Shown here one piece after another: positions 45,910 through 55,302 of a DNA stretch of 64,000 nt. Position 1 is the stretch's first letter. The number at the start of each line of letters is the position of its first letter. The notes beneath the pieces are model-generated. The model was not told where the DNA came from and searched no databases. It saw only the letters and a list, made by a program, of their open reading frames with translations. Location of the stretch: positions 1-64,000 of the forward strand of contig JAHJYA010000104.1 of the NCBI GenBank assembly GCA_018826895.1. Reading direction: 5' to 3'. Position numbers and translations under genes: made by a program. This DNA is from Gammaproteobacteria bacterium. Lineage in GTDB: Bacteria; Pseudomonadota; Gammaproteobacteria; Pseudomonadales; Pseudomonadaceae.

Positions 45910-46803
45910 ATGAGCCTGTCCCTGCCTGATCTGAAACTGCTGCGTATCTTCGTCTCGGTGGTGCGCCACCAAGGCTTTGCCGCAGCGCAGCAGGACCTCA
46001 ACCTGTCCACTTCGGCGATCAGCACCTACATGAGCCAGCTGGAAACGCAGCTGGGCCTGAGCCTGTGCCACCGTGGGCGCGGCGGCTTCAGCCTGACTAG
46101 CAAGGGCGACCTGTTCTACCAGGAAACCCTGCGTCTGTTGGGTGAGCTCGAAGGCTTCGAGCGTTATTCGGCGGCGCTCAAGGGCGAGCTGCGCGGCACC
46201 CTCAACCTGGGCGTTCTCGACTCCACCGTCGGTGATCCGGCGCTGCCCCTGGCTGAGGTGATTGGCGCCTACAGCCAGGAGCATCCAGCGGTGCACCTGC
46301 ACCTGTCGGTGATGAGCCCCTATGAGTTGCAGTTGGGTGTGCTCGACAACCGCCTCGATCTGGCCATCGGCGCCTTCTCCACGCGCATGAACGGCCTGGT
46401 TTACCAGCCGCTGTACCGCGAGCAGCACTGGCTGTACTGCAGTGAGCGGCACGCGTTGTTCAGCGAGCGGCGCATCCCGGCAGAGGTGATCACCCAGCAG
46501 CGCATGGTCGGGCGTGGCTACTGGAGCCAGGCCGAGCTGGCACGGCATGGTTTCAAGCACAGTGCGGCTACCGTGGAGTCGATGGAGGCGCAGTTGATTC
46601 TGGTGCTCTCCGGCGCTTATGTCGGCTACCTGCCCGAACACTATGCCCAGCCGTGGGTCGATCAGGGCCGTCTGCGTGTGCTGCTGCCGGCGACTTTTGG
46701 CTACCAGGCACCGTTCTCGCAAATTCTGCGCCGCGGCCGCTCGCGTGAGCCGTTGCTGCAGACCTTCCGCGACCTGCTCAAGGCCCAACTCAACGGCGCT
46801 TGA
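45910..46803 (+). CDS. LysR-family transcriptional regulator, possible GbuR-like
   Basis: The protein has 297 residues from the ATG at 45910; an upstream in-frame TTG at 45907 is less likely. Residues 5-65 form the winged helix ([33 protein letters not shown]). The effector domain follows, from about 92. It is divergent from the isomerase unit, and the same palindrome is found there and upstream of gbuA. In P. aeruginosa the LysR activator GbuR is adjacent to gbuA. This gene could be its counterpart, displaced by the 5-kb transporter/dioxygenase unit. Its effector may be 4-guanidinobutyrate or a related compound. Confidence 0.85.
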   Translation: MSLSLPDLKLLRIFVSVVRHQGFAAAQQDLNLSTSAISTYMSQLETQLGLSLCHRGRGGFSLTSKGDLFYQETLRLLGELEGFERYSAALKGELRGTLNLGVLDSTVGDPALPLAEVIGAYSQEHPAVHLHLSVMSPYELQLGVLDNRLDLAIGAFSTRMNGLVYQPLYREQHWLYCSERHALFSERRIPAEVITQQRMVGRGYWSQAELARHGFKHSAATVESMEAQLILVLSGAYVGYLPEHYAQPWVDQGRLRVLLPATFGYQAPFSQILRRGRSREPLLQTFRDLLKAQLNGA

Positions 46804-46934
46804 ATGGGCTCAAAGCCAGGTTTTCCGCCTCTTGGCGTAAAGTCTTATTCAGAAATAATTTGTTTGGCCGAATCATTGCGCATGTCCGGCGTGCTCTACA
46901 CTCATTTGCAGGACCGAATCTCCAGGGAATTATC

Positions 46935-48500
46935 ATGCGCCAAAATCTACCCGTCACACAGCGCGAGCGGACCTTCAATGAGCATGAGCGTCTGATCTCC
47001 ACCACTGACATGAACAGCAATATCACCTATTGCAATGATGCGTTCGTCGCCATCAGCGGTTTTACCCGCGAGGAGTTGATTGGTCAGCCGCATAACCTAG
47101 TGCGTCACCCCGATATGCCGGAGCCGGTCTTTGGCCATATGTGGGAAACCATCAAACAGGGCAAACCCTGGATGGGGCTGGTCAAGAATCGCTCGAAGAA
47201 TGGCGACTTCTATTGGGTCAGCGCTTATGTCACGCCGATTTATGAAGCCGGGCGCATGGTCGGCTACGAGTCAGTGCGCTCGCTGCCTAGCGAAGCACAG
47301 AAGCGTCGTGCCGAGGCCCTGTACGCTCGGCTGCGGGCCGGTAAGTCGGCGGTACCGAGCCTCGGTTCCCTGTTTCAGCAACTGTTCCTCGCCTGGCCGC
47401 TGTTGTTGTTCGGCGCGTTGATCCTGGTGGCGCTCACGGTGCTTGACGGGCCTTGGCTGATGGCCGCCATCGTTGCACTGCTGGTGGTGATGGGGGTGGT
47501 CCAGCAGCGCTGCGCACGGCAGCTGATTCACAAAACCCTGGCTGAACACCCCAAGGCGTTTACCAGCCCGCTGGTAGCCCTGACCTACAGTGACAACCCG
47601 GGCGCTCAAGGCTTGCTGGATCTGGCGATGATCAGCGAGGAAGCGCGCTTGCAAACCGCCCTGACGCGTATGGAAGATGCCGCCACCAATGTGCGCAAGC
47701 ACTCCGCGCAGTCGGCGCAACTGTCAAACTCCACTGCTGAACTGCTTGATCAGCAGCGCGCAGAAACCGATCAGTCGGCCACTGCGATCAACGAAATGGC
47801 GGCGACCATTCAGGAGGTCGCGCATAACGTGCAGAACACCTCCCTTGCCGCCCAAGATGCCGAGAGTCTGTCCCAGCAAGGACGCGAGCTGGCTGTCGGT
47901 AGCCTCGATGCGATGAAGCACATGGCTACGGCGGTGTCCGACATCGGCCAGGCAGTGAATGACTTGGCCAACTCGACCCAATCGATTGGCAGCGTGGCCG
48001 ATGTGATTACCTCTATTGCCGAACAGACCAACCTGCTCGCGCTCAACGCGGCCATCGAAGCTGCCCGCGCAGGCGAGCAGGGCCGTGGCTTTGCCGTGGT
48101 GGCTGATGAGGTGCGTTCACTGGCCTCGCGGACCCGCGAGTCGACCCAGCAGATTCACCAGATCATCGCTTCGCTGCGCGCGGGTGCCGAGCGCGCGGTG
48201 GTCACGGCCCAACGCGGTGATGAAATCTCGCGGCAGAGCGTGCAGAGCGTCGAGTCGGTACGCACTGCGCTGGACGGCATCAGTGAGTCGGTCAGCCGAA
48301 TCACTGGCATGAGTCAGCAAATGGCTTCCGCTGCAGAGGAGCAGAGCCACGTCGCCGAAGACATCAGTCGACAGATCACGCGGATTGCGCAGCTCTCCGA
48401 CAACAGCGCCGGGCAGGCTCACCAGGGCGCAACGGTTGGCCGTGAACTTGAAGAAATGGCGGACTATCTGCATAGCCTGGCCGAGCGCTTCAACCGTTAA
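46935..48500 (+). CDS. aer: aerotaxis receptor (PAS-MCP)
   Basis: The protein has 521 residues from the ATG at 46935. The N-terminal PAS domain (about 15-115) has the Aer-type [22 protein letters not shown] and [17 protein letters not shown] hydrophobic hairpin at about 145-190 anchors it in the membrane without a periplasmic domain. The signalling domain has [20 protein letters not shown] and [15 protein letters not shown]. Aer proteins bind FAD and direct swimming by redox/oxygen state. It lies 131 bp after the LysR gene and has no operon partner. Confidence 0.92.
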   Translation: MRQNLPVTQRERTFNEHERLISTTDMNSNITYCNDAFVAISGFTREELIGQPHNLVRHPDMPEPVFGHMWETIKQGKPWMGLVKNRSKNGDFYWVSAYVTPIYEAGRMVGYESVRSLPSEAQKRRAEALYARLRAGKSAVPSLGSLFQQLFLAWPLLLFGALILVALTVLDGPWLMAAIVALLVVMGVVQQRCARQLIHKTLAEHPKAFTSPLVALTYSDNPGAQGLLDLAMISEEARLQTALTRMEDAATNVRKHSAQSAQLSNSTAELLDQQRAETDQSATAINEMAATIQEVAHNVQNTSLAAQDAESLSQQGRELAVGSLDAMKHMATAVSDIGQAVNDLANSTQSIGSVADVITSIAEQTNLLALNAAIEAARAGEQGRGFAVVADEVRSLASRTRESTQQIHQIIASLRAGAERAVVTAQRGDEISRQSVQSVESVRTALDGISESVSRITGMSQQMASAAEEQSHVAEDISRQITRIAQLSDNSAGQAHQGATVGRELEEMADYLHSLAERFNR

Positions 48501-48521
48501 ATGCTGGGTCTGTCCGAGTAC

Positions 48522-48558
48522 CGCGGCAACGCGGCTCGCGACGAAACGGCAACAGACC
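48522..48558. repeat. 37-bp extragenic repeat, copy 2
   Basis: Matches 168-204 with one substitution. It lies directly upstream of the 89-bp REP doublet, in the gap between aer and tapT. Confidence 0.6.
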
Positions 48559-48594
48559 TAGCCAGTACTGTGTCGCATGGCGATGCTACTGTTT

Positions 48595-48683
48595 GTGGGA
48601 GCCGCGCCCCGCGGCGAATGCCAGGGGCAACGCCGACGTCACTGAATGGCTGCAATCGATTCGCCCCGAGGCGGGGCTCCTAC
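48595..48683. repeat. 89-bp REP doublet, copy 2
   Basis: Second copy of the block at 26975-27063, equal in length, with inverted GC-rich ends. The similarity also extends weakly into the 5' flank (GATGCT...GTGGGA). Confidence 0.75.
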
Positions 48684-48740
48684 ACGAAACATCCTGGAGT
48701 CAGGCTGTCAGGTGACAGGCTTCGTGGCACACTGCGCAAC

Positions 48741-49340
48741 ATGTCCCGACCCTCATGCCCTCGCTGCCAACGTCCGCTCACGCATTGCTTGTGCGCGTTG
48801 ATCCCAGCTCTCGATAGCCGCACGCGGGTGCTGATTCTGCAACACCCGAGTGAAACCACCCATGCCCTGAATACCGCACGCCTGGCGGCCCTGGGGTTGC
48901 GTAATGCGCAACTCTGTGTAGGTGAAGTATTCGATGATCTCGCGCAGTGGCTGGAGCAGCCGGGCTATCGGCCTTGTCTGCTATTTCCGGGAGACGAGGC
49001 GCAGGTGCTGGCAGTACCGGCGAAGACCGATACGCCGCTGTTGCTGGTGGTGCCCGACGGCACCTGGCGCAAGGCGCGCAAGCTGTTGCACCTGAATCCC
49101 ATTCTGGCGGCCTTGCCGCGTGTCAGCCTGAGCGCTGTGGGCGCCTCGCGCTATCGCCTGCGCAAGGCGCCTGAGGCGGGTGCTCTCTCGACCATTGAGG
49201 CGATAGTCGAGGCATTGCAGGTGCTGGAGGCACCGTCCACATTCGAGGCCCTGCTACGCCCCTTCGATGCCTTGATCGAGGGGCAGATTGCGGCGATGGG
49301 TGAGGCTACCTACCAGCGTAACCACTTGCACGCCGAGTAA
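48741..49340 (+). CDS. tapT: DTW-domain tRNA-uridine aminocarboxypropyltransferase
   Basis: The protein has 199 residues from the ATG at 48741. The open frame continues upstream through REP sequence and is not coding there. The N-terminal zinc site is CPRCQRPLTHCLC (6-18). The DTW motif appears as PDGTW (105-109), and SRYRLRKAPEAGALSTIEA near 151-169 completes the S-adenosylmethionine site. TapT (YfiP) adds the 3-amino-3-carboxypropyl group of SAM to U47 of some tRNAs. It is followed after 11 bp by a convergent gene. Confidence 0.88.
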   Translation: MSRPSCPRCQRPLTHCLCALIPALDSRTRVLILQHPSETTHALNTARLAALGLRNAQLCVGEVFDDLAQWLEQPGYRPCLLFPGDEAQVLAVPAKTDTPLLLVVPDGTWRKARKLLHLNPILAALPRVSLSAVGASRYRLRKAPEAGALSTIEAIVEALQVLEAPSTFEALLRPFDALIEGQIAAMGEATYQRNHLHAE

Positions 49341-49351
49341 GTCTGTTGGCC

Positions 49352-49879
49352 TCAGGTGGTGGACGGCGGCGCCTGATCGGCCTGCACCCAGCGCTGATGC
49401 AGCTCCACAGTCAGGCTTTCGATGCGCTCGCTCAGTTGCGCTGTGCGGGCCGTCAGTTCGGTATTGCGTTGCAGCAGATCAAGCAGGAGCTGGCTGCTAT
49501 GGGCGGCGATGTCCAGGCGCTGTTCATTGGCCATGGCCAGGGCCTCGCGGTGCTGGGCATCCGCCTCGGCGTGAGCCTTGTCGCGCGCCGCCTGGCGCGT
49601 CTGGGCCAGGAGTATCAGCGGGGCGGCGTAGGCTGCCTGCAGGCTGAAGGCCAGATTAAGAAGGATGAACGGGTAAGCATCGAATTGGGTTATCCCCGCC
49701 ACATTCAGAGCAATCCAGCTCAGCACGATGGCTGTCTGGGCACCGAGGAACAGCGGTGTACCGAAGAAACGCGCAAAGGCCTCGGCCCGCAAGGCGAAGC
49801 GGTCGTTGCCGAAGACGCTGGCCAGGTGTGCATGGGCGCGGTGGAAGCGCAGGTGATCGGGGGCTTTAGGGCTGTTCAT
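49352..49879 (-). CDS. DUF1003-family membrane protein
   Basis: The protein has 175 residues from the ATG at 49879. Two membrane segments lie at about 40-60 (FLGAQTAIVLSWIALNVAG) and 68-90 (YPFILLNLAFSLQAAYAAPL), followed by a polar coiled-coil tail (QTRQAARDKAHAEADAQ, then heptad-like L/I pattern to about 160). The central FDAYPFILLNL is the DUF1003 signature. Function unknown. It lies 74 bp downstream of lapC on the same strand and might be cotranscribed. Confidence 0.8.
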   Translation of the reverse strand: MNSPKAPDHLRFHRAHAHLASVFGNDRFALRAEAFARFFGTPLFLGAQTAIVLSWIALNVAGITQFDAYPFILLNLAFSLQAAYAAPLILLAQTRQAARDKAHAEADAQHREALAMANEQRLDIAAHSSQLLLDLLQRNTELTARTAQLSERIESLTVELHQRWVQADQAPPSTT

Positions 49880-49953
49880 CACGGTATCCCAGGGCTGGCC
49901 GAAGGTGGCCTTTGCGCAGTCTATGCGCTCCCTGGGCGGGTGTGTCGGCAACC

Positions 49954-51312
49954 TCAGCGCTCACGCAACGCTTCGGAACGGGCCTTGAGCACGGGCTTTA
50001 GCAGGTAGTCGAGCACGCTCTTGTTGCCGGTGATGATGTCGACCGTGGCGACCATCCCGGGGATGATCAACAACGGCTGCTCGTCGCTGCCCAAATGGCT
50101 GCGGTCGGTGCGTACCTGAATCAGGTAGAAACTGTTGCCTTCCTCATCGGTGATGGTGTCGGCGCTGATCAGCTCCAACTGCGCCTTGAGCCCGCCGTAG
50201 AGGGTGTAGTCGTAGGCACTGAACTTGACCATGGCTTTCTGCCCGGGGTGCAAAAAAGCCACGTCTTGCGGGCGGACCTTGGCCTCAATCAGCAGGCTGT
50301 CGTCTAGCGGCACGATCTCCAGCATGTCGCTGCCGGGCTGCACCACGCCACCGATGGTGTTGACCTTGAGCTGCTTGATGATGCCCCGTACTGGCGAGGT
50401 GACGGTGGTGCGGCTGACCCGGTCTTCGATGGCCGAGCGGGTAGCGGTGATCTTCTTCAGTTCGGTGCGCAGCTCGTTGAGTTCGCGGAAGGCTTCGGAG
50501 CGAAAGGCCAACTCCGATTCATCGACCTTGCTACGGATTTCACTGATCGCCGATTCCGCCCGCGGGATCGCCAGGGTTGTGGCGTTCAAGGCACCGCGTG
50601 CTTCCACGGCGCTGCGTTGCAGGCGCAGGATTTCCACTTGGGAAATCGCTCCGGTGGCCACCAGCGGCTGCGACATATTCAGTTCCTGCTGCAGCAGGCC
50701 AAGGCTGGAGCGGTATTGTTGGGCTTTGGAGCGGTACTCGGCCAACTCCTGGCTCTTCTGCCGCAGTTGCTCGCCCAGGGTACGTTGCTCGCTTTGCAGG
50801 CGTTGTTGGCGCGAGCGGTACAGAGCCAGCTCGTCTTCGGCCAGTTGCGGCGCTTCGCGGCTGATTTCCTCGGGCATCACCAGGTCGCGGCCCTCGGCTT
50901 CGGCACTCAGGCGCTCGATGCGCGCGGTCAGCGACAGACGATCGGCTTCGGTTTCCCCCTGGTTGGAGAGAAAGCGCGTGTCGTCCAGGCGCAGCAGCAC
51001 GGCGTCTTTCTCTACCACCTGGCCGTCGCGCACGAAAATTTCGCTGACGATGCCGCCTTCCAGGTTCTGGATCACCTGGATCTTGCTCGACGGGATCGCC
51101 TTGCCCTCGGCGGTGGTGACTTCATCAAGCACTGCGAAATTTGCCCAGACCAGTGCCGCCAGCAGGCAGGCACTGACCGCCCAGACGGTGACGCGGCTGA
51201 ACCAGGGGCTGTTCTCCAGGATGGCGCCTTCCACTTCGGGCATGTAGGCGAGGTCTTCGCGTTGTCGGCGCCAGCCGCTGAAGTAGCCAGGTGTTGAGGA
51301 GGGTTTGGACAT
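49954..51312 (-). CDS. lapC: type I secretion membrane-fusion protein (HlyD family)
   Basis: The protein has 452 residues. A single membrane anchor lies at about 41-62 (VTVWAVSACLLAALVWANF). The lipoyl half AEGKAIPSSKIQVIQNLEGG and the barrel region are at 70-110, then a long coiled-coil hairpin (about 130-300) and the closing beta-barrel with IVPLDDSLLIEAKVRPQDVAF. It links the ABC exporter to the outer-membrane duct for the adhesin encoded at 55303. It follows lapB by 12 bp in the lapE-lapB-lapC order known from P. fluorescens. Confidence 0.9.
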   Translation of the reverse strand: MSKPSSTPGYFSGWRRQREDLAYMPEVEGAILENSPWFSRVTVWAVSACLLAALVWANFAVLDEVTTAEGKAIPSSKIQVIQNLEGGIVSEIFVRDGQVVEKDAVLLRLDDTRFLSNQGETEADRLSLTARIERLSAEAEGRDLVMPEEISREAPQLAEDELALYRSRQQRLQSEQRTLGEQLRQKSQELAEYRSKAQQYRSSLGLLQQELNMSQPLVATGAISQVEILRLQRSAVEARGALNATTLAIPRAESAISEIRSKVDESELAFRSEAFRELNELRTELKKITATRSAIEDRVSRTTVTSPVRGIIKQLKVNTIGGVVQPGSDMLEIVPLDDSLLIEAKVRPQDVAFLHPGQKAMVKFSAYDYTLYGGLKAQLELISADTITDEEGNSFYLIQVRTDRSHLGSDEQPLLIIPGMVATVDIITGNKSVLDYLLKPVLKARSEALRER

Positions 51313-51324
51313 GGCAAGACTTCC

Positions 51325-53481
51325 TTAGGCGGCTGCGGGGCCGACACGGCCTTTGCGCAGAGCATCGATGACCACATCCTTGGGCCCGTCGGCGACGATA
51401 TGACCTTGGTCCAGCACCACTAGGCGGTCGACCAGGCTGAGCATGCTGGTACGGTGGGTGATCAGCAGCAGCGTCTTGCCTTGTGCCAGGCTTTGCAGGC
51501 GTTGGCGCAGGGTTTCTTCGCTGGTGTTGTCCATGGCGCTGGTGGGTTCGTCGAGCAGCAGGATCGGCGGGTCGAGTAGCAGTGCGCGGGCCAGCAGCAC
51601 GGCCTGGCGCTGGCCGCCGGAGAGCAGCTGGCCGCGCTCGCCCACGGGGCGGTCGTAACCTTGCGGGTGTTGCCGCGCCAGCTCGCTTACACCGGTCATC
51701 TCGGCGACTTCGAGCATGCGCGCGTCGTTGACGTAGCGCGCCCCCAACGTCAGGTTGTCGCGCAGGCTGCCGGCCAGCAGGGGCAGGTCGTGGGCGACGT
51801 AGCCGATCTGGTGACGCAGGTCAGCGACATCCAGCTGGCGCAGGTCGAGGTTATCGAGCAGTACCTGGCCCTCACTCGGGGTGTAGAAAGCCATCAGCAA
51901 GCGGGCCAGAGTGCTTTTGCCCGAGCCGCTGCGGCCAATGATGCCGACCCGCTCGCCAGCGGCGATTTTCAGGTTGATTCCGGCCAGGGCCGGCTGGCCC
52001 TGGCCGGCGTAACTGAAGCCGACCTGACGCAGCTCGATGGCGCCCTGCAACTGGGTCCGCTCGAGTGGCCGCTGACTGGCCTGGCGTTCTTGCGGCAGGG
52101 CCATGAGCGCATCGGTGCTGGTCATGGTCAGGCGCGCCTGCTGGTAGCGGGTGATCAGCCCGGCGATTTGCCCGAGCGGCGCCAGCACCCGGCTACCGAG
52201 CATGTAGCAGGCGACCAGCGCACCGACGCTGAGCTGACCGGCGATGATCATGTAGACACCGGCGACTATGGTCGCCATGCCGGCGAGTTGCTGGAAGAAC
52301 AGCGTGCCGTTGGTGGCCAGCGAGGCCAGATAGCGGGCGTGGCTGTCCAGACGGGTGAGGGCGCCGTGGGTCTTTTCCCACTGGTGCTGGCGTTCGCTCT
52401 CGGCGCCGCAGCTCTTGAGCATTTCCAGGCCGCCAAGGGTTTCGATCAGCAGTGCCTGGCGCTGGGCGCCCAGAGCCAGGCTCTTTTGCACGGTGTCGCG
52501 CAGGCGCATCTGGATCAGCAGGGCAAAGCCCATGGTCAGCGGAAAGGCCAGCAGTGGGATGAGCACCAGCCAGCCGCCAAGCAGGCCGATGACTAGGATC
52601 ATCAGCAAGGCGAAGGGCAGGTCGATCAGGCTGGTCAGGGTTACCGCGGTGAGAAATTCACGTAGGCCCTGGAAGTCATGGATGCTTTGGGCGAAGCCGC
52701 CGATGGTGGCCGGACGGGCGCTCATCGACATGCCGGTGATGCGCTCGAACAGGGTGGCCGAGAGCACCACGTCGGTCTTCTTGCCGGCGCTGTCGAGCAG
52801 GTTCGCGCGCAGCACCCGCAGCAGCAACTCGAAGCCCGAGCCGATAAGCAGACCGATGGTCAGCACCCACAGGGTCGAGAGCGCCTGGTTGGGCACCACA
52901 CGGTCGTAGGTCTGCATGACGAACAGCGGCACCATCAGCCCCAGCAGGTTGATGATCAGGCTGGCCAGTACGGCGTCGGTGTACAACCAGCGCGACAGTT
53001 TCAGGGTGTCTCGAAACCAGGCCTCGACCCTGGGCAGCAGCGGGCTACGGGCATCTTCAAGGGCGTGTCGGGGGCGGGCGAAAAACGCCTGGCCGGCATA
53101 CACCTTAGCCAGCTCGTCGCGGCTGACCCACTGCTCGCCGCCATCGGCTTCGCACGGCAGAATCAACGCACGGTCGCCATCCCACTGACGCAGCACGGCG
53201 CAGCGGCCATCGTTAAATAGCAGCAGTACCGGCAGATTGAGGGCGTCGATGGCGCTCAGCTCACGGCGCAGTACGCGGCCCTGCAGTGCGGCGCGGGCGG
53301 CGGCGCGCGGCAGCAGTTCGGCACTCAGGCGTTGTTGCGCCAGCGGCAGGCCGGCACTCAGGCTGCCACGGCTGACGCTGCAGCCGTGCAGGCGGCAGAG
53401 GATCAACAATCCGTCGAGCAAGGGGTCATCGTGACCCAGGCGCGGGTCGACTGCGGGCCCGCTTCGTTCCATGCTGGTCAT
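51325..53481 (-). CDS. lapB: type I secretion ABC transporter with C39-like N-terminal domain
   Basis: The protein has 718 residues. Residues of about 15-140 are a C39-like domain. The catalytic Cys of true peptidases is not in place, so it is a docking domain. Six membrane helices at about 165-440 precede the nucleotide-binding domain with GIIGRSGSGKSTLARLL (Walker A), LLSGGQRQAVLLARAL (signature) and ILLLDEPTSAMD (Walker B). LapB-type exporters secrete giant RTX adhesins using ATP. The gene follows lapE by 12 bp. Confidence 0.93.
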   Translation of the reverse strand: MTSMERSGPAVDPRLGHDDPLLDGLLILCRLHGCSVSRGSLSAGLPLAQQRLSAELLPRAAARAALQGRVLRRELSAIDALNLPVLLLFNDGRCAVLRQWDGDRALILPCEADGGEQWVSRDELAKVYAGQAFFARPRHALEDARSPLLPRVEAWFRDTLKLSRWLYTDAVLASLIINLLGLMVPLFVMQTYDRVVPNQALSTLWVLTIGLLIGSGFELLLRVLRANLLDSAGKKTDVVLSATLFERITGMSMSARPATIGGFAQSIHDFQGLREFLTAVTLTSLIDLPFALLMILVIGLLGGWLVLIPLLAFPLTMGFALLIQMRLRDTVQKSLALGAQRQALLIETLGGLEMLKSCGAESERQHQWEKTHGALTRLDSHARYLASLATNGTLFFQQLAGMATIVAGVYMIIAGQLSVGALVACYMLGSRVLAPLGQIAGLITRYQQARLTMTSTDALMALPQERQASQRPLERTQLQGAIELRQVGFSYAGQGQPALAGINLKIAAGERVGIIGRSGSGKSTLARLLMAFYTPSEGQVLLDNLDLRQLDVADLRHQIGYVAHDLPLLAGSLRDNLTLGARYVNDARMLEVAEMTGVSELARQHPQGYDRPVGERGQLLSGGQRQAVLLARALLLDPPILLLDEPTSAMDNTSEETLRQRLQSLAQGKTLLLITHRTSMLSLVDRLVVLDQGHIVADGPKDVVIDALRKGRVGPAAA

Positions 53482-53493
53482 GCCTGGCTCCTG

Positions 53494-54849
53494 CTACTTC
53501 ATCTCCGGCAGCCGGGCTTGACTCTTCACATCGGAGAGGGCGACGGCAGCGGCTGGTACGACGACCTGCTGCTGACGCAGCAGATCACCCATGGCAGCGA
53601 TCACGCGGAACATCGAGTACTCCTCGGTGTAACGCACTTCGCTGTAGCGACGGTTGGCCGTGAACAGCTCGTTTTCGCTGTCGAGCAGGTCGAGCAGGGT
53701 GCGCTGACCGAGGCCGAACTGTTGCTGATAAGCCTCGCGTACCCGTGCCGTGTTGTCGGCGTAGTCACGTGCCCTGGGGGTCTGCAAGCGGGCGTTTTCC
53801 ATGGCGTTCCAGGCCAGGGCAAGGTTCTCGTTTAGCTGACGCAGGGCGTTGTTGCGGATGTCCATGGCCTCGTTGATCTGGTGCGAGGTCGAACTCAGGC
53901 GCGCCTTGTCGCGCATGCCATTGAACAGGTTGTAGTTCATCACCACCGCGGCACGCCAGCTGTTGTAGTGGCCTTCATCACCCTGCACGTTATCGTCGGC
54001 GCTGGTCGCCAGCTCTACGTCGAAGCGTGGGTAGAACGGCGATTTTGCTACCTCGTACTGTTGCTCTGCGGCATTCACGTCGGCCTGGGCCGATTTCAGG
54101 AAGGGGTTATTTTCCAGTACGGCCTGGCGTGCGCTGGCCAGGTCCGCGGGCAATGCGCTGCGGGCGGTCGATGGGGTGACAAGCTGATCCGGCAGATGTC
54201 CGACCACGCTGACGAAACTGGCTTCGGCGTCGGCCAGGTTGACCTGCTCGGTGTACAGGTTGTTTTCCGCCAGGGCCAGGCGCGCGCTGGACTGATCGAA
54301 GTCGGCATTGCTGCCCACACCCTGGCGGCTGCGCAGGTCGATCTGGTCATTGATGCGCTGGTGCGCGAGCAGGTTGTTCTGCGCCAGGCTGACCATCTCG
54401 CGGCGCTTGAGCACCTCCAGATACACCTCGACGGTACGCAGCGCCAGGCTTTCGGACGTACCCAGCACACGGTAGGCCCGCGAGTTGACCACCGCTTCGG
54501 TGCGGTTCACTTCATTGGGCGTGGCGAAGCCGTCGAAGAGCATTTGCCGCAAACGTACTTCGGCGTTGCGGTTGTTCAGGGTTTCTGTGTTGTGGTCGCC
54601 CAATGCTCGTGTGCTGGGGCTATCGGTGTTCTCTCGGCCATAGCCAACCAGCAGGTCGACGGTCGGCAGGTAGCCACCTTTGGCGATCTTCACCTCGTCA
54701 TCGGCAGACAGGCGGCTGTTAATGCCGGCGCTGATTTCGGGGTGGTTATCCAGCGTGCTCTGGATAGCTTCAGACAGGGTGATGGCAGGAACCTGCGCAC
54801 AGACCAGGGTCATGGCAACGCCTGCCCACAACGGATGTAGTGCCCGCAT
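53494..54849 (-). CDS. lapE: TolC-family outer-membrane protein of type I secretion
   Basis: The protein has 451 residues from the ATG at 54849, which has AAGGAG 9 nt before it; 12 more in-frame codons upstream lack an RBS. Residues 1-21 form the signal peptide (LWAGVAMTLVCAQVPA). Two TolC repeats follow with long helices and LSEAIQSTLDNHPEI near the start, and FGLGQRTLLDLLDSENELF in the second repeat. LapE is the outer-membrane pore that also retains the adhesin N-terminus during display. It is the first gene of lapEBC, divergent from the adhesin. Confidence 0.92.
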   Translation of the reverse strand: MRALHPLWAGVAMTLVCAQVPAITLSEAIQSTLDNHPEISAGINSRLSADDEVKIAKGGYLPTVDLLVGYGRENTDSPSTRALGDHNTETLNNRNAEVRLRQMLFDGFATPNEVNRTEAVVNSRAYRVLGTSESLALRTVEVYLEVLKRREMVSLAQNNLLAHQRINDQIDLRSRQGVGSNADFDQSSARLALAENNLYTEQVNLADAEASFVSVVGHLPDQLVTPSTARSALPADLASARQAVLENNPFLKSAQADVNAAEQQYEVAKSPFYPRFDVELATSADDNVQGDEGHYNSWRAAVVMNYNLFNGMRDKARLSSTSHQINEAMDIRNNALRQLNENLALAWNAMENARLQTPRARDYADNTARVREAYQQQFGLGQRTLLDLLDSENELFTANRRYSEVRYTEEYSMFRVIAAMGDLLRQQQVVVPAAAVALSDVKSQARLPEMK

Positions 54850-55302
54850 GTGATGGATCTCCTTTGTATCGTTCTTGATCGCCAATTAATTGGCTTTTTC
54901 TTCTTTTAGAAAATTCAGTCTTTCTAAGATCGCAGCTTACGAACATTTCCAAAGGAGCCTCAGAACGATTCTTCACATGCTCTATGCCGAAAAAATCTTA
55001 TGCAAATTGTGAGAAGCAGCACACAGTTTTTCTATGTATCCCCGTTTTTGTTGGGTTTCAACAAGGCCGGGTCATAAAACAAGGGCTGTAAACGGTTTGG
55101 CACGATTTAGGGCGGGGTTGGTTTTGTTGAGTTCTGACGGGGCAAGTGTGCGACGTTTTTATGGCGCTACATTTTTGCAAAGCATATGCGCCGTTGTTTC
55201 CGACTCAACTGCACTGGATGACGCCCAGCGTTGTGGAAGGCGCGTTTCGGCCTTTTCTGGCAGATGTCGACAGCGTCGACAGGGGCAGTGAGGGAAGGAA
55301 TC
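54850..55302. promoter_or_regulatory. divergent control region between lapE and the adhesin gene
   Basis: This 453-bp spacer is AT-rich beside lapE (54880-55060). It contains TTGTTG-GGTTT-CAACAA (55056-55072 region) and a direct repeat GTCGAC-AG-C-GTCGAC near 55266-55280. No gene is supported in it. Promoters for both transcription units must lie here; I cannot place them precisely. Confidence 0.45.
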
